Assembly: GCF_000737325.1 (NCBI RefSeq)
Contig: NZ_CP011125.1
Span: forward strand, 6,696,001-6,760,000
Reading direction: 5' to 3'
DNA length: 64,000 bases
From: Sandaracinus amylolyticus
Lineage (GTDB): Bacteria > Myxococcota_A > Polyangia > Polyangiales > Sandaracinaceae
Part shown: one piece after another, positions 16,932 to 26,576 of the stretch
Position numbering within the stretch: position 1 is the first letter of the stretch
Layout of the letters: each line of letters starts with the position of its first letter
Translations under genes and position numbers: made by a program
The notes under the pieces: model-generated
What the model was told of the DNA's origin: nothing
What the model saw: only the letters and a program-made list of their open reading frames with translations
Database searches by the model: none

Positions 16932-19178
16932 ATGTCGCGCGCACGCATCGCTCGCGTTCTGCTCGTGCTCGTGCCCGCAGCGCTCGCGGTCGCGCTGGCG
17001 CTCGCCGCGCCCGCGCTGATCGCGGGGCGCACGTTCGCGTGGGTGGTGCCATGGGCGCCCTCGGCCGGGCTCGAGACGGCGCTGCGGCTCGACGCGCTCT
17101 CGGGTCTCTTCGCGCTGATCGTCTGCGCGATCGGCGCGCTCGTCGCGGGCTACGCGGGCGCGTACTTCGACGACGCGCGTGCGCTGCGGCGCTTCGATCG
17201 GCTGCTCGCGCTGTTCACGCTCGCGATGCTCGCGCTCGTGCTCGCGGACGACGTGTTCTTCCTCTACTTCGCGTGGGAGCTCACGAGCGTCGCGTCGTTC
17301 TTCCTGATCGGCTTCGAGCACGAGCGCGCGGAGGCGCGCGACGCGGCGCGGCATGCGCTGCTCGTGACGGTCGCGGGTGGCCTCGCGCTGCTCGCAGGGC
17401 TCGTGATGCTCGCGAGCGCGGCCGGGACCACGCGCATCTCGGAGATCGTCGCGCGCGGTGACGTCGTGCGCGCGCACGAGCTCTACCGGCCGGCGTTCTT
17501 CACGATCGCCGTCGCAGCGTTCACGAAGTCCGCGCAGGTCCCGTTCCATTCGTGGCTGCCCCGAGCGATGGAAGCGCCGACGCCGGCGAGCGCGTACCTG
17601 CACGCCGCGACGATGGTGAAGGCCGGTGTGTTCCTGCTCGCGCGCTTCGCGCCGGCGCTGGGGGGCACGGCGGAGTGGACGTCGCTCGTCGCGACCATCG
17701 GCGGGATCACCGCGCTCGTCGGTGCGGCGCGCGCGATCGGCGAGACGCGCTTCAAGCCCGCCCTCGCCTACTCGACGGTCGCCGCGCTCGGGCTCGTGAC
17801 GCTCCTGCTCGGCATCGGAACGACGTACGCGATCGCCGCCGCGATGCTCTACGTCGTCGCGCACGCGCTCTACAAGGGCGCGCTCTTCCTCTACGCCGGC
17901 GTGGTGCAGCACCAGGCGCACGCGAAGGACGCCGAGGCGGTCGGCGGACTGGCGCGCGTGCTCCCGCACGGCGCGGTCGCCGCGCTGCTCGCGGGCGCGT
18001 CGATGGCAGGCGTGCCTGCGACGCTCGGGTTCCTCGCGAAGGATCTCGCGTACGCGGCGCTGCTCCCGGGAGATGGCGGGTACCGCGTGATCGCGCTCGT
18101 CAGCGCGTTCGTCGCGAGCGCGCTCTTCGTCGCGGTGGCGATGGTCGTCGCGGCCCGGCCGCTGCTCGGCGCGCGCCGCGGGATCTCCGACGACGTCGGC
18201 CGGCCGCGCGCGTGGCTCTGGGGCCCGCCGCTGCTGCTCGCCGCGCTCGGTCTCGTCGCGGGGATCGCGCCGGCGCTCGTCGCCCCGCTGGTCGCCGCTG
18301 CGGCCTCGCTCGTCGCGGCGCGCGCGGTGCCCGCGTCGGCGCTGGCGTTCCACGGCGTCGGCATCGAGCTCGCGCTGAGCGCGGTCACGCTCGTGGTCGG
18401 CGCCGCGGTGTTCGCCGCGCGCGCGCCGCTCCGCCGGGCGGGCGCCGCGCTGTCGCGCGCGCTGCACCTCCGACCCGCGAGCGGCTACGAGGCGGCGATG
18501 CGCGCGCTCGCGCGCGTCGCGAAGGCGCAGACGCGCGTCCTCCAGAACGGGATTCTGCGGCGCTACACGCTCGTGACCCTCGTCGTCATCGCCGTGGTGG
18601 TCGCGACGGGCATCGCGCACGCGCCGCCGCCCGATCTCGCGGGCGCGCTCGACGATCTGCAGCCGCGCCAGCTCGGGCTGGGCGCGTTCATCATCGCCGC
18701 GGCGCTGTTCGCGGTGATCGCGCCGGAGCGCTTCGCCGCCGTCGCCGCGCTCGGCGCGGTCGGCTTCGGCGTCGGCGCGTTGTTCCTCGATCTCGGCGCG
18801 CCCGACCTCGCGATGACGCAGTTCGTCGTGGAGGCCCTCAGCGTCGTCGTGTTCGTGCTCGCGTTCCGCAAGCTGCCGCGACTGCCGCTGCTCTCGAGCC
18901 GCGCGACCCGCGCTCGCGACGCCGTCGTCGCCGTCGGCTTCGGCACCGTCGTCTCGGCGCTCGCGCTCGCAGCGGCGAGGACGAACCCCGATCCGAGCGT
19001 GTCCGCGTGGTTCCTCGAGCAGAGCCTCCCCGCGGCGCACGGGCACAACGTGGTGAACGTCATCCTCACCGACTTCCGGAGCGTCGACACGCTGGGCGAG
19101 ACCATCGTCGTCGCGACCGCGGGCTTCGGCGTCTTCGCGCTCCTGCGCCTCCGCGCGCGCTCGGGAGGGGCACGATGA
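16932..19178 (+). CDS. mrpA: Mrp antiporter subunit A (MrpA/MnhA)
   Basis: A 748-residue polytopic protein, the largest subunit of the multi-subunit Na+(K+)/H+ antiporter related to complex I. The proton-channel core is clear: LYFAWELTSVASFFLIGFEH, FTKSAQVPFHSWLPRAMEAPTPASAYLHAATMV with the conserved Lys, and later HALYKGALFLYAG. The C-terminal part after about residue 560 carries the MrpA extension with FLDLGAPDLAMTQFVVEALSVV and ILTDFRSVDTLGE, the region that joins MrpB-type domains. The ATG at 16932 gives a clean first membrane helix (MSRARIARVLLVLV). It begins a seven-gene operon, mostly joined by stop/start overlaps, and is preceded by the repeated leader element. Confidence 0.92.
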   Translation: MSRARIARVLLVLVPAALAVALALAAPALIAGRTFAWVVPWAPSAGLETALRLDALSGLFALIVCAIGALVAGYAGAYFDDARALRRFDRLLALFTLAMLALVLADDVFFLYFAWELTSVASFFLIGFEHERAEARDAARHALLVTVAGGLALLAGLVMLASAAGTTRISEIVARGDVVRAHELYRPAFFTIAVAAFTKSAQVPFHSWLPRAMEAPTPASAYLHAATMVKAGVFLLARFAPALGGTAEWTSLVATIGGITALVGAARAIGETRFKPALAYSTVAALGLVTLLLGIGTTYAIAAAMLYVVAHALYKGALFLYAGVVQHQAHAKDAEAVGGLARVLPHGAVAALLAGASMAGVPATLGFLAKDLAYAALLPGDGGYRVIALVSAFVASALFVAVAMVVAARPLLGARRGISDDVGRPRAWLWGPPLLLAALGLVAGIAPALVAPLVAAAASLVAARAVPASALAFHGVGIELALSAVTLVVGAAVFAARAPLRRAGAALSRALHLRPASGYEAAMRALARVAKAQTRVLQNGILRRYTLVTLVVIAVVVATGIAHAPPPDLAGALDDLQPRQLGLGAFIIAAALFAVIAPERFAAVAALGAVGFGVGALFLDLGAPDLAMTQFVVEALSVVVFVLAFRKLPRLPLLSSRATRARDAVVAVGFGTVVSALALAAARTNPDPSVSAWFLEQSLPAAHGHNVVNVILTDFRSVDTLGETIVVATAGFGVFALLRLRARSGGAR

Positions 19179-19594
19179 TCACGCGGTCGATCATCTTGCA
19201 GGCATCGACGCGCGTGCTGCAGCCGGTGATCCTCTTCTTCTCGCTCGTGGTGCTCGTGCGCGGGCACGACGAACCGGGCGGCGGCTTCGTCGGAGGCCTC
19301 GCGGCCGCGGCGGGCCTCGTCCTGCACGCCATCGCGTACGGCTACGACTCGGCACGTCGCGCCCTTCGCATCGACACGCGCGCGATCGCCGCGCTGGGGC
19401 TCGCGATCGTGATCATCGCGGCGTTCGCGCCGCTCGTCTTCGGCGATCCGCTGCTTCGCGCCGAATGGGCGACGGTGCCGCTCGGCGAGCTCGGCGAGAT
19501 CTCGCTCGGCACACCGCTCTTCTTCGACGCCGGGGTCTATCTCGTCGTGTACGGCAGCGCGCTGACCATCGTCTTCTCGCTGGGGCGTGAGTGA
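19175..19594 (+). CDS. mrpB: Mrp antiporter subunit B
   Basis: A 139-residue membrane protein with four hydrophobic segments and the hallmark [16 protein letters not shown] (variant of the G-x-N-x-P-G-G-G-F motif). The rest (IITRS start, [22 protein letters not shown]) matches the MrpB/MnhB family. The ATG overlaps the mrpA stop by 4 bp (ATGA), indicating coupling. It is part of the membrane arm of the antiporter. The Asn usual in the motif is Asp here. Confidence 0.9.
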   Translation: MITRSIILQASTRVLQPVILFFSLVVLVRGHDEPGGGFVGGLAAAAGLVLHAIAYGYDSARRALRIDTRAIAALGLAIVIIAAFAPLVFGDPLLRAEWATVPLGELGEISLGTPLFFDAGVYLVVYGSALTIVFSLGRE

Positions 19595-19941
19595 TGCACG
19601 TACTGCTCGCGGTCGTCGTCGGAGCGCTCTACGCAGCGGGCATCTACATGATGCTCCGCCGCAGCATGGTGAAGCTCCTGATCGGGCTCTCGCTGCTCGG
19701 TCATGCCGCGAACCTCCTGCTCTTCACCGCCGCGAGCCCGCAGCACGGTCCACCGCCGATCGTCCCGCAGGGCGCGGACGCGCCGCCCGCGGGCGTCGCC
19801 GATCCGCTGCCGCAGGCGCTCGTGCTCACGGCGATCGTGATCGGCTTCGGCGTCGTCGCGTTCGCGATCGCGCTGGTCCACCGCGCACACCAGACGCTCG
19901 GCACCGACGATCCCGATCGGCTGCGGAGCACCGACCGATGA
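19594..19941 (+). CDS. mrpC: Mrp antiporter subunit C
   Basis: A 115-residue membrane protein related to NuoK of complex I. Three membrane segments are seen: [35 protein letters not shown] and [20 protein letters not shown]. The conserved segment [15 protein letters not shown], typical of MrpC, lies before the third helix. The ATG at 19594 shares one base with the mrpB stop (TGATG); a GTG at 19591 is possible. The C-terminal tail is hydrophilic and runs into the mrpD start. Confidence 0.9.
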   Translation: MHVLLAVVVGALYAAGIYMMLRRSMVKLLIGLSLLGHAANLLLFTAASPQHGPPPIVPQGADAPPAGVADPLPQALVLTAIVIGFGVVAFAIALVHRAHQTLGTDDPDRLRSTDR

Positions 19942-21446
19942 GCGCGATCGTCGCGCTGCCGCTCGTGTGGCCGCTCTGCGCCGCGGTCGGCGCGTTCCTC
20001 GCGTTCCGCACGCCGAGGGCGCAGGAGGTGATCTCGATCACCGCCTCGGTCGCGCTCGTCGTCACGTCGTTCGTGCTGCTCGCGCACGTTCGCGCCGAAG
20101 GGCTCCTCGTCACGCAGGTCGGCTCGTGGCCCGCGCCGTACGGCGTGTCGCTCGTCGCGGATCGGCTCTCCGCCACGATGGTGTGCATCACGTCCGTGCT
20201 CGGCCTCGCCGTCGCGATCTACTCGATCGACGGGGTCTCGCGCCGTCGTCGCGCGTTCGGATTCCACCCGCTGCTGCAGCTCGTGCTCGCTGGCGTGTGC
20301 GGCGCCTTCCTCACCGGCGATCTGTTCAACCTGTTCGTGTGGATCGAGGTCCAGCTGATCGCGTCGTTCGTCCTGCTCGCGCTCGGCGGAGAGCGCGCGC
20401 AGCTCGAGGGCGCCATCAAGTACGTGACGCTGAACCTCGTCTCGTCCGCGCTGATGCTCGCCGCGATCGGGCTCCTCTACGGGCTCTGCGGCACGCTGAA
20501 TTTCGCGGACATGGCGGTGCGCCTCGAGCGCGCGAGCCCGAGCGGCGCGATCGGCGCCGCCGCCCTGCTGCTCTTCGCGGCGTTCGGGATCAAGGCCGCG
20601 ATCTTCCCGTTCTTCTTCTGGCTGCCGGCCAGCTACCACACGCCGCCCGCGGCGGTGTCCGCGCTCTTCTCGGGGCTGCTGACGAAGGTCGGCGTGTACG
20701 CGATGGCGCGCGTGTTCGTCGGCGTCTACGGAGGAGAGCTCGCCGTGCTGCGCGACGTCCTCTTCGTCGTCGCCGCGCTCACGATGGTCACCGGCGTGCT
20801 CGGCGCGGCGGCGCAGAACGACGTGCGGCGGATCTTGTCGTTCCACGTGGTCAGTCAGATTGGCTACATGGTCATGGGCATCGCGCTGGGCACCGTGCTC
20901 GGGGTCGGCGGTGCCATCTACTTCGTGCTCCACAACATCGCGGCGAAGTCCGCGCTGTTCCTCGTCGCCGGCGTGATCGAGCGCGAGCAGGGCACGGGCG
21001 ATCTGTCGCGGCTCGGCGGGCTCGCGCGCACGCGCCCCGGCCTCGCGATGCTCTTCCTGGTGCCGGCGCTCTCGCTCGCAGGCATCCCGCCTCTCGCCGG
21101 GTTCGTCGGCAAGCTCCTCCTCGTGCGCGCGGGGCTCGACGCGCGCGCGTGGCTGCTCGTCGCGACCGCGCTCGTCGTCAGCCTGCTCACGCTCTACTCG
21201 ATGGCGAAGATCTGGATCGGCGCCTTCTGGTCACCCGCGCCGGAGACGCCCGTCGTCGCGAGCCCGCGCCGCGCTCCGGTCACGATGCACCTCGGCGTCG
21301 TCGGGATGGTGCTCGTGACGATCTTGCTCAGCGTGCTCGCGGAGCCCGCGGTCGCGCTCAGCCTCGGCGGGGCCGAGCAGCTCCTCGATCGCGGTTCGTT
21401 CGTCGACGCGGTGCTCGCGACGACCGCGGAGGTGCCCTCGCCGTGA
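19938..21446 (+). CDS. mrpD: Mrp antiporter subunit D
   Basis: A 502-residue polytopic subunit related to NuoN/NuoM, one of the two ion-translocating channels of the Mrp complex. Motifs seen: [21 protein letters not shown] (with the conserved Glu), [36 protein letters not shown] (with conserved Lys residues) and [14 protein letters not shown] followed by [18 protein letters not shown]. The ATG at 19938 overlaps the mrpC stop by 4 bp. About fourteen membrane helices are apparent. The C-terminal 60 residues carry one more helix and a hydrophilic tail. Confidence 0.92.
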   Translation: MSAIVALPLVWPLCAAVGAFLAFRTPRAQEVISITASVALVVTSFVLLAHVRAEGLLVTQVGSWPAPYGVSLVADRLSATMVCITSVLGLAVAIYSIDGVSRRRRAFGFHPLLQLVLAGVCGAFLTGDLFNLFVWIEVQLIASFVLLALGGERAQLEGAIKYVTLNLVSSALMLAAIGLLYGLCGTLNFADMAVRLERASPSGAIGAAALLLFAAFGIKAAIFPFFFWLPASYHTPPAAVSALFSGLLTKVGVYAMARVFVGVYGGELAVLRDVLFVVAALTMVTGVLGAAAQNDVRRILSFHVVSQIGYMVMGIALGTVLGVGGAIYFVLHNIAAKSALFLVAGVIEREQGTGDLSRLGGLARTRPGLAMLFLVPALSLAGIPPLAGFVGKLLLVRAGLDARAWLLVATALVVSLLTLYSMAKIWIGAFWSPAPETPVVASPRRAPVTMHLGVVGMVLVTILLSVLAEPAVALSLGGAEQLLDRGSFVDAVLATTAEVPSP

Positions 21447-21916
21447 CGTCGTTCGTCCACAACATGCTGTTCGCGATCCTCTGGGCGACGATCGTCGGCG
21501 AGGTCACGGGCCTGAACCTGCTCTTCGGGTTCGCGCTCGGATACCTCGCGCTGCGCATCCCGCCCGGTCGCGCCGCGCGCGCGCGGTACTTCGAGAAGTT
21601 CCGTCAGCTGCTCGACTTCACCGTCTTCTTCGTGCGCGAGGCCACCCTCTCGGCGCTGCGCGTCGCCTACGACGTCGTGACCCCGACGCACCACACACGC
21701 CCCGCGGTGCTCGCGGTCCCGCTCGACACGCGCACCGACACCGAGGTCGCCGTGCTCGCGAACCTGATCTCGCTCACGCCCGGCAGCCTCTCGCTCGAGG
21801 CCACGCCCGATCGCAGCACGCTCTACGTCCACTTCATGTTCGTCGACGATCCCGACGAGACGATCGCGCAGGTGAAGCGCGACTTCGAGCGGCGCGTGCT
21901 GGAGCTGCTGCGATGA
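21443..21916 (+). CDS. mrpE: Mrp antiporter subunit E
   Basis: A 157-residue membrane protein. Two N-terminal hydrophobic segments are followed by the MrpE signature region: FFVREATLSALRVAYDVVTP, then NLISLTPGSLSLEATPDRS, where the TPG turn is highly conserved, and LYVHFMFVDDP. The GTG at 21443 overlaps the mrpD stop (GTGA), so translation is coupled. It supports assembly and full transport activity of the antiporter in characterised homologues. Confidence 0.9.
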   Translation: MTSFVHNMLFAILWATIVGEVTGLNLLFGFALGYLALRIPPGRAARARYFEKFRQLLDFTVFFVREATLSALRVAYDVVTPTHHTRPAVLAVPLDTRTDTEVAVLANLISLTPGSLSLEATPDRSTLYVHFMFVDDPDETIAQVKRDFERRVLELLR

Positions 21917-22203
21917 CGTTCGACGTGACCGATCCGCTCCCGTTCGTCGTGAAGGTCGCGACGGCGATGCTCGTCGCGAGCTTCTTCGTGTGCCTCTTCC
22001 GGCTCGCGCGCGGACCGAGCCTCGCGGACCGCGTGGTCGCGCTCGACCTGACGACCTACGTGGCCGTCGCGTACTGCGGCGTGCGCGCGCTCGCCGAGCG
22101 TGACGTGCACACGCTTCGGCCCGCGCTCGTCGCGGCGCTGCTCGCGTTCCTCGGCACGGTCGCGTTCGCGCGATTCCTCGAGCGAAAGGCGGTCGACGGA
22201 TGA
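21913..22203 (+). CDS. mrpF: Mrp antiporter subunit F
   Basis: A 96-residue membrane protein with three hydrophobic segments. The MrpF signature LFRLARGPSLADRVVALDL, with the Arg-Gly-Pro and Asp-Arg pairs, is clear. It resembles bile-acid-efflux-type MrpF subunits. The ATG overlaps the mrpE stop by 4 bp and its stop overlaps mrpG by 4 bp. Confidence 0.9.
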   Translation: MTFDVTDPLPFVVKVATAMLVASFFVCLFRLARGPSLADRVVALDLTTYVAVAYCGVRALAERDVHTLRPALVAALLAFLGTVAFARFLERKAVDG

Positions 22204-22535
22204 TCGTGAGCTGGATCGCGTCGGTGCTCCTCCTGGTCGGCGGGGCGTTCGTGCTGATCGCGTCGATCGGAGTCGCGCGCCTGCCCGACCTCTACACGCG
22301 GATGCAGGCCGCGACGAAGGGCGGCGCGGTCGGGCTCGCGTTCCTGATGGGAGCGGTCGCGCTCGCGCTGCAGCGCGCGGAGGCGACGGTCCTCGTCGCG
22401 CTGCTCATCGCGTTCGTGATGCTCACCGCGCCGGTGGCCGCGCACGCGATCGGCCGCGCCGGGTACCTCAACGGCGTGCCGCTCTGGGAGGGAACGCGGC
22501 GCGACGATCTTCGCCGCGCGCGCGAGCGCTCCTGA
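22200..22535 (+). CDS. mrpG: Mrp antiporter subunit G
   Basis: A 111-residue membrane protein and last gene of the Mrp operon. Three hydrophobic segments and the family core IGVARLPDLYTRMQAATKGG are evident, followed by ALLIAFVMLTAPVAAHAIGRAGY, which matches MrpG/MnhG. It overlaps mrpF by 4 bp. It ends only 8 bp from the stop of the convergent radical-SAM gene, and no strong terminator hairpin was found in that gap. Confidence 0.9.
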   Translation: MIVSWIASVLLLVGGAFVLIASIGVARLPDLYTRMQAATKGGAVGLAFLMGAVALALQRAEATVLVALLIAFVMLTAPVAAHAIGRAGYLNGVPLWEGTRRDDLRRARERS

Positions 22536-22543
22536 GCGCCGCG

Positions 22544-23806
22544 CTATTCGCGCGGCTCGCCGAGCGATCGCTCCGACACGATCTCCGCGGGCGCGCGTCC
22601 GGCTCGGAGCAGCGCGCACATGCGCTCCATCGCCGGTCGGACGTGTCGGAAGAAGCGCAGATATCCGTCGCACAGATAGTTGAGCCCGGGCTCGCCGTCG
22701 GCGCTCTCGAGGATCCGATCCTTCGGACACCCGCCGTGGCAGGCGAAGCGCACGTCACATTGCCGACATTGCCGCGGCAGGCTCTCGCGCTTCGCGCGAC
22801 CGAAGGCCATCTGGGCCTCGGAGCTGGCGAGCGACGACATGTGCCGCCGGTGGATGTTGCCGAGCAGGTGCTCCGCCTCGACGAAGTGGTCGCACGAGTA
22901 GAGATCGCCGTTGTGCTCCATCGCGAGGGCCGCGCCGCAGGTCTCGGAGTGCACGCACAGCCCGTGCGGCTCGCCGAACCACGACGCGAGCGCGACGTCG
23001 AACATCTGCACGAACACCTCGCCGACGTCTCGCTCGACCCACTCGTCGAAGATGGCAGTGAGGAACTCGCCGTATTGCGCGCCGGTCACGGACCGAGACG
23101 TCACGCGACTGCCGTCGTGCGGTGCGGAGTCGTCGCGCTCGACGATCGGAATCGTCTGGATGAAGCGCACTCCCGCCTCGTCTCGGAGGAAGCGATAGAC
23201 CTCGAGCGGGTGCTCGGCGTTCGCGGCGTGCACCGACGTCAGGACGTTCACGTCGACCTCGTGCGCTTGCAACAGGCGCAGCGCGCGCATGACCTTGTCG
23301 AACGTAGGGTGTCCGCCTTTGTCATGGCGATATGCGTCGTGGAGATCGCGCGGTCCGTCGAGCGAGAGCCCCACGAGCACCCGATGCTGCCGCAGGAAAC
23401 GGCACCACTCGTCGTCGAGCAGAGTGCCGTTCGTCTGGATCGAGTAGGTCACGCGCGTGCCCACCCGTCGGTGCTTCTCGGCCAGCGCCACGGACCTCCG
23501 GAAGAACTCGAGCCCCATGAGCGTCGGCTCTCCGCCCTGCCACGCGATCTGGATGTCGGGCCCGATCTGCGACTCGAGATACTGGCGCAGGTATTCGGAG
23601 AGCGTCTCTTCCGACATCCGGAACGTGCTGCCCGGATAGAGCTCCTCCTTCGAGAGGAAGAAGCAGTAGTCGCAGTCGAGATTGCAGATCGCGCCAGTCG
23701 GCTTCGCGAGCAGGTGATACGCCGTCATCGGCGGACGAGCTCGCCTCTCGAACAGGAGGTCCGACGCCGGGACCAGGTCGTCGGGGCGCGTCGACGGCTG
23801 CTTCAT
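22544..23806 (-). CDS. Anaerobic sulfatase-maturating enzyme (radical SAM, SPASM)
   Basis: A 420-residue iron-sulfur enzyme that oxidises the active-site Cys (or Ser) of sulfatases to formylglycine. The radical-SAM motif CNLDCDYC (Cys41, Cys45, Cys48) binds the SAM cluster. IAWQGGEPTLMG and YSIQTNGTLL are family-typical. C-terminal cysteines (HSETCG, YSCDHF, CRQCDVRFACHGGCPKDR, YLCDGY) form the SPASM region for two auxiliary clusters. It is divergent from a Cys-type sulfatase gene, its probable substrate, across a 411-bp gap. The ATG at 23806 gives the normal N-terminus. No oxygen is needed, so it would work in low-oxygen conditions. Confidence 0.9.
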   Translation of the reverse strand: MKQPSTRPDDLVPASDLLFERRARPPMTAYHLLAKPTGAICNLDCDYCFFLSKEELYPGSTFRMSEETLSEYLRQYLESQIGPDIQIAWQGGEPTLMGLEFFRRSVALAEKHRRVGTRVTYSIQTNGTLLDDEWCRFLRQHRVLVGLSLDGPRDLHDAYRHDKGGHPTFDKVMRALRLLQAHEVDVNVLTSVHAANAEHPLEVYRFLRDEAGVRFIQTIPIVERDDSAPHDGSRVTSRSVTGAQYGEFLTAIFDEWVERDVGEVFVQMFDVALASWFGEPHGLCVHSETCGAALAMEHNGDLYSCDHFVEAEHLLGNIHRRHMSSLASSEAQMAFGRAKRESLPRQCRQCDVRFACHGGCPKDRILESADGEPGLNYLCDGYLRFFRHVRPAMERMCALLRAGRAPAEIVSERSLGEPRE

Positions 23807-24217
23807 GTCTCGACTCCTCTCGCGAAGCCGAGCGCGCCTCGCACTCCGTGTCTCTTCGGCCCCTCTCGCCGTGCTCCCAAACGCGGCATTGCGCCTTCGC
23901 GGCTCGCGGTCAGCGCCGCCCCGCGTCCCACGCCTGCGCGCGCCGAGGCACGTCGCGCGCTGCAGCGCCGCGATCGTGGATGGCACGGCGGCTGACAATG
24001 CCTCCGACGATGCGGCCCCTTCGAGAGAGCGCGACGACGCGGCGCGCAGCGCGCGACCCGAGCACGTCGGAGGGGCGCAGTCGCACCGCGGCGCTTCATC
24101 ACGCGCTTCGATTGCGACGGGGCACTTCGCGCCGGTGCCTCGTCCCGACGCCAGCACGCGCGCGATCGGCGCCGGCCCTCGATCCCGGCTCGCGCGCGCC
24201 ACCCAGGAGCCCAGTCC
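23807..24217. promoter_or_regulatory. Divergent promoter region between maturase and sulfatase
   Basis: A 411-bp gap with no supported gene; open frames in it are GC-rich shadow. It must hold the promoters of both divergent genes. A CAGGAG purine run at about 24204 is a plausible ribosome site for the sulfatase. No operator or riboswitch was recognised. Confidence 0.5.
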
Positions 24218-26554
24218 ATGACGACGAAGGTATTTCGCGGCAAGATCGACATCGACATTCGCCAGTCGACGCCCGATTGGGGGCCGTTCCTCCCGACCTC
24301 GGCGAAGCCGGGCGCGCCCAACGTGCTCTACGTCGTGTGGGACGACACCGGGATCGGCGCGTGGGACGTGTACGGCGGCCTCATACGGATGCCCAATCTC
24401 CAGCGCATCGCGCGCGCGGGAGTGCGATTCTCGAACTGGCACACGACCGCGCTCTGCTCTCCGACGCGCTCGTGTCTGCTCACCGGGCGCAACGCGACCC
24501 GGAACAATATGGCGTGCATCACCGAAGGCGCGCAGGGGTTCCCGGGCCTGAGCGGCGTCATCCCGCCGGAGAACGGATTTCTCTCCGAGATCCTCGTCGA
24601 GAACGGGTATTCGACGTTCTGCGTCGGCAAATGGCATCTCACACCGTCGACCGAGGAAATGCTCGCCGCGCCTCGTCGCACGTGGCCGCTCGGCCGCGGA
24701 TTCGAGCGCTTCTACGGGTTCCTCGGCGGAGAGACGAACCAGTACTACCCGGACCTCGTGCTCGATCAGGGCATCGTCGACCCGCCCGGCACGCCGGAGG
24801 ACGGATATCACCTCTCCTCCGATCTCTGCGATCGAGCCATCCAATTCATCGGGGACACGGTGACCGTCGCGCCCGACAAGCCGTGGCTCTGTTATCTGTC
24901 GTTCGGCGCCAATCACGCGCCCCACCATGCGCCGAAGGAGTGGGTCGAGCAGTACGCCGGCGTGTTCGACATGGGCTACGAGAAGTATCGCGAGATCGTG
25001 CTCGCGAACATGAAGAAGCTCGGGATCGTCCCGGAGAACACGCAGCTCTCGCCGATCAACCCGTGGCCCGCGCCGGACGTCATCTCCGAAGCGGACGTCG
25101 TGCGACCGTGGGAATCGCTCGGCCCCGACGAGAAGAAGCTCTTCTGTCGTATGGCCGAGACGTATGCCGGGTTCTCGTCGTACACCGACCATCAGCTCGG
25201 CCGAGTGCTCGACTTCCTCGAGTCCACCGGACAGCTCGAGAACACCATCGTCGTGGTCGTCTCGGACAACGGCGCGAGCGGCGAAGGCAGCCCGAACGGG
25301 TCGGTGAACGAGAATCGCTTCTTCAACAACTGGCCCGACTCGCTCGAGGACAATCTCCGCGCGCTCGACCAGCTCGGGAGCCCCGCCACGTACAACCACT
25401 ATCCCACCGGCTGGGCCTGGGCGTTCAACACGCCCTACAAGATGTTCAAGCGCTATTCGTTCGAGGGCGGCACCGCCGATCCGTTCATGATCGCGTGGCC
25501 CAAGGGGCTCGATCCGAAGACGTACGGCGGGCACGTGCGCGATCAGTACTGCCATGCCGTCGACGTGGTGCCGACGATCCTGGACCTCGCTGGGATCGAG
25601 CCGCCGAGCGTGATCAAGGGCGCGACGCAGAGCGCGCTCGATGGCGTGAGCCTCGTGCCGGCGCTGCGCGACGCGAAGATCACCTCCCCGCGGACCACGC
25701 AGATGTACTCGATGCTCGGGACGCGGGCGCTGTACCACGACGGATGGAAGGCAGTCGCCAAGCACGGCGCGATCTCCGGCAAGGGGAACTTCCACGCCGA
25801 CGAGTGGGAGCTCTATCACGTCGCGTCGGATCGCTCGGAGTCGACGAACCTCGCCGCGGAGCATCCCGAACGGCTGCGCGCGCTCGTGTCGTTGTGGTTC
25901 GCGGAGGCCGGAAGGAACGACGCGCTCCCGCTCGAGGATCGCACTGCGGCCGAGATCCTCACGACCGAGCGTCCGTCGATCGCGAAGGTCTCGACGCGCG
26001 CCGTGTACTACCCGGGCATGAGCGAGGTCCCCGAGGAAGTCGCGATCAAGCTGCGCAATCGATCGTTCGTGATCGGTGCGTCGCTGCGCGACGTCCAGAA
26101 GGGATGCGAGGGAGTCATTCTCTCCCAGGGCTCGCGCTTCGGCGGATACACGCTCTTCGTGCAGAACGGGAAGCTCGTCTATCTGTACAACTTCCTCGGG
26201 ATCGAGCAGTTCCGATTCGAGTCGAGCGATCCGCTCCCGACCGGTCGTGTGACCGTCGCTGTGCACTTCGAGAAGAAGGGCGAGAACCCGAAGTTCGTGG
26301 CGAACGGCGCGCTCGAGCTGCGGATCAACAAGAAGGTCGTGGCGAAGGGAACGATGCGCACGCAGCCCGGCGCGCTCTCGCTCTCCGGCGAGGGCCTCAA
26401 CGTCGGGCGGGATCGCGGTGATCCGGTGTCCCCGTCGTATCGCGCCCCGTTCGCGTTCCGGAACGGTGTGATCGAGTTCGTCGCGATCGACACGTCGGGC
26501 GAGTCGGAGCGCGACCTCGCGCGCGAGTTCGCGGCGATGCTCTCTCGCGACTGA
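24218..26554 (+). CDS. Arylsulfatase, formylglycine-dependent, Cys type
   Basis: A 778-residue sulfatase of the alkaline-phosphatase superfamily. It hydrolyses sulfate esters, but the substrate cannot be told from sequence. The activation motif is CSPTRS with Cys80 as the residue converted to formylglycine and Arg84 stabilising it, continuing into LLTGR. Metal ligands are visible as VVWDDTG (Asp42, Asp43) and VVVSDNGASGEGS. HAPHHAPKEW and the later GWKAV/ELYHVASDRSE are family-typical. The C-terminal ~200 residues look like an added beta-rich domain. No signal peptide is seen, so it is probably cytosolic. It is divergent from its likely maturase. Confidence 0.9.
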   Translation: MTTKVFRGKIDIDIRQSTPDWGPFLPTSAKPGAPNVLYVVWDDTGIGAWDVYGGLIRMPNLQRIARAGVRFSNWHTTALCSPTRSCLLTGRNATRNNMACITEGAQGFPGLSGVIPPENGFLSEILVENGYSTFCVGKWHLTPSTEEMLAAPRRTWPLGRGFERFYGFLGGETNQYYPDLVLDQGIVDPPGTPEDGYHLSSDLCDRAIQFIGDTVTVAPDKPWLCYLSFGANHAPHHAPKEWVEQYAGVFDMGYEKYREIVLANMKKLGIVPENTQLSPINPWPAPDVISEADVVRPWESLGPDEKKLFCRMAETYAGFSSYTDHQLGRVLDFLESTGQLENTIVVVVSDNGASGEGSPNGSVNENRFFNNWPDSLEDNLRALDQLGSPATYNHYPTGWAWAFNTPYKMFKRYSFEGGTADPFMIAWPKGLDPKTYGGHVRDQYCHAVDVVPTILDLAGIEPPSVIKGATQSALDGVSLVPALRDAKITSPRTTQMYSMLGTRALYHDGWKAVAKHGAISGKGNFHADEWELYHVASDRSESTNLAAEHPERLRALVSLWFAEAGRNDALPLEDRTAAEILTTERPSIAKVSTRAVYYPGMSEVPEEVAIKLRNRSFVIGASLRDVQKGCEGVILSQGSRFGGYTLFVQNGKLVYLYNFLGIEQFRFESSDPLPTGRVTVAVHFEKKGENPKFVANGALELRINKKVVAKGTMRTQPGALSLSGEGLNVGRDRGDPVSPSYRAPFAFRNGVIEFVAIDTSGESERDLAREFAAMLSRD

Positions 26555-26576
26555 GCGTCGCCTCACCGCGCGCAAT

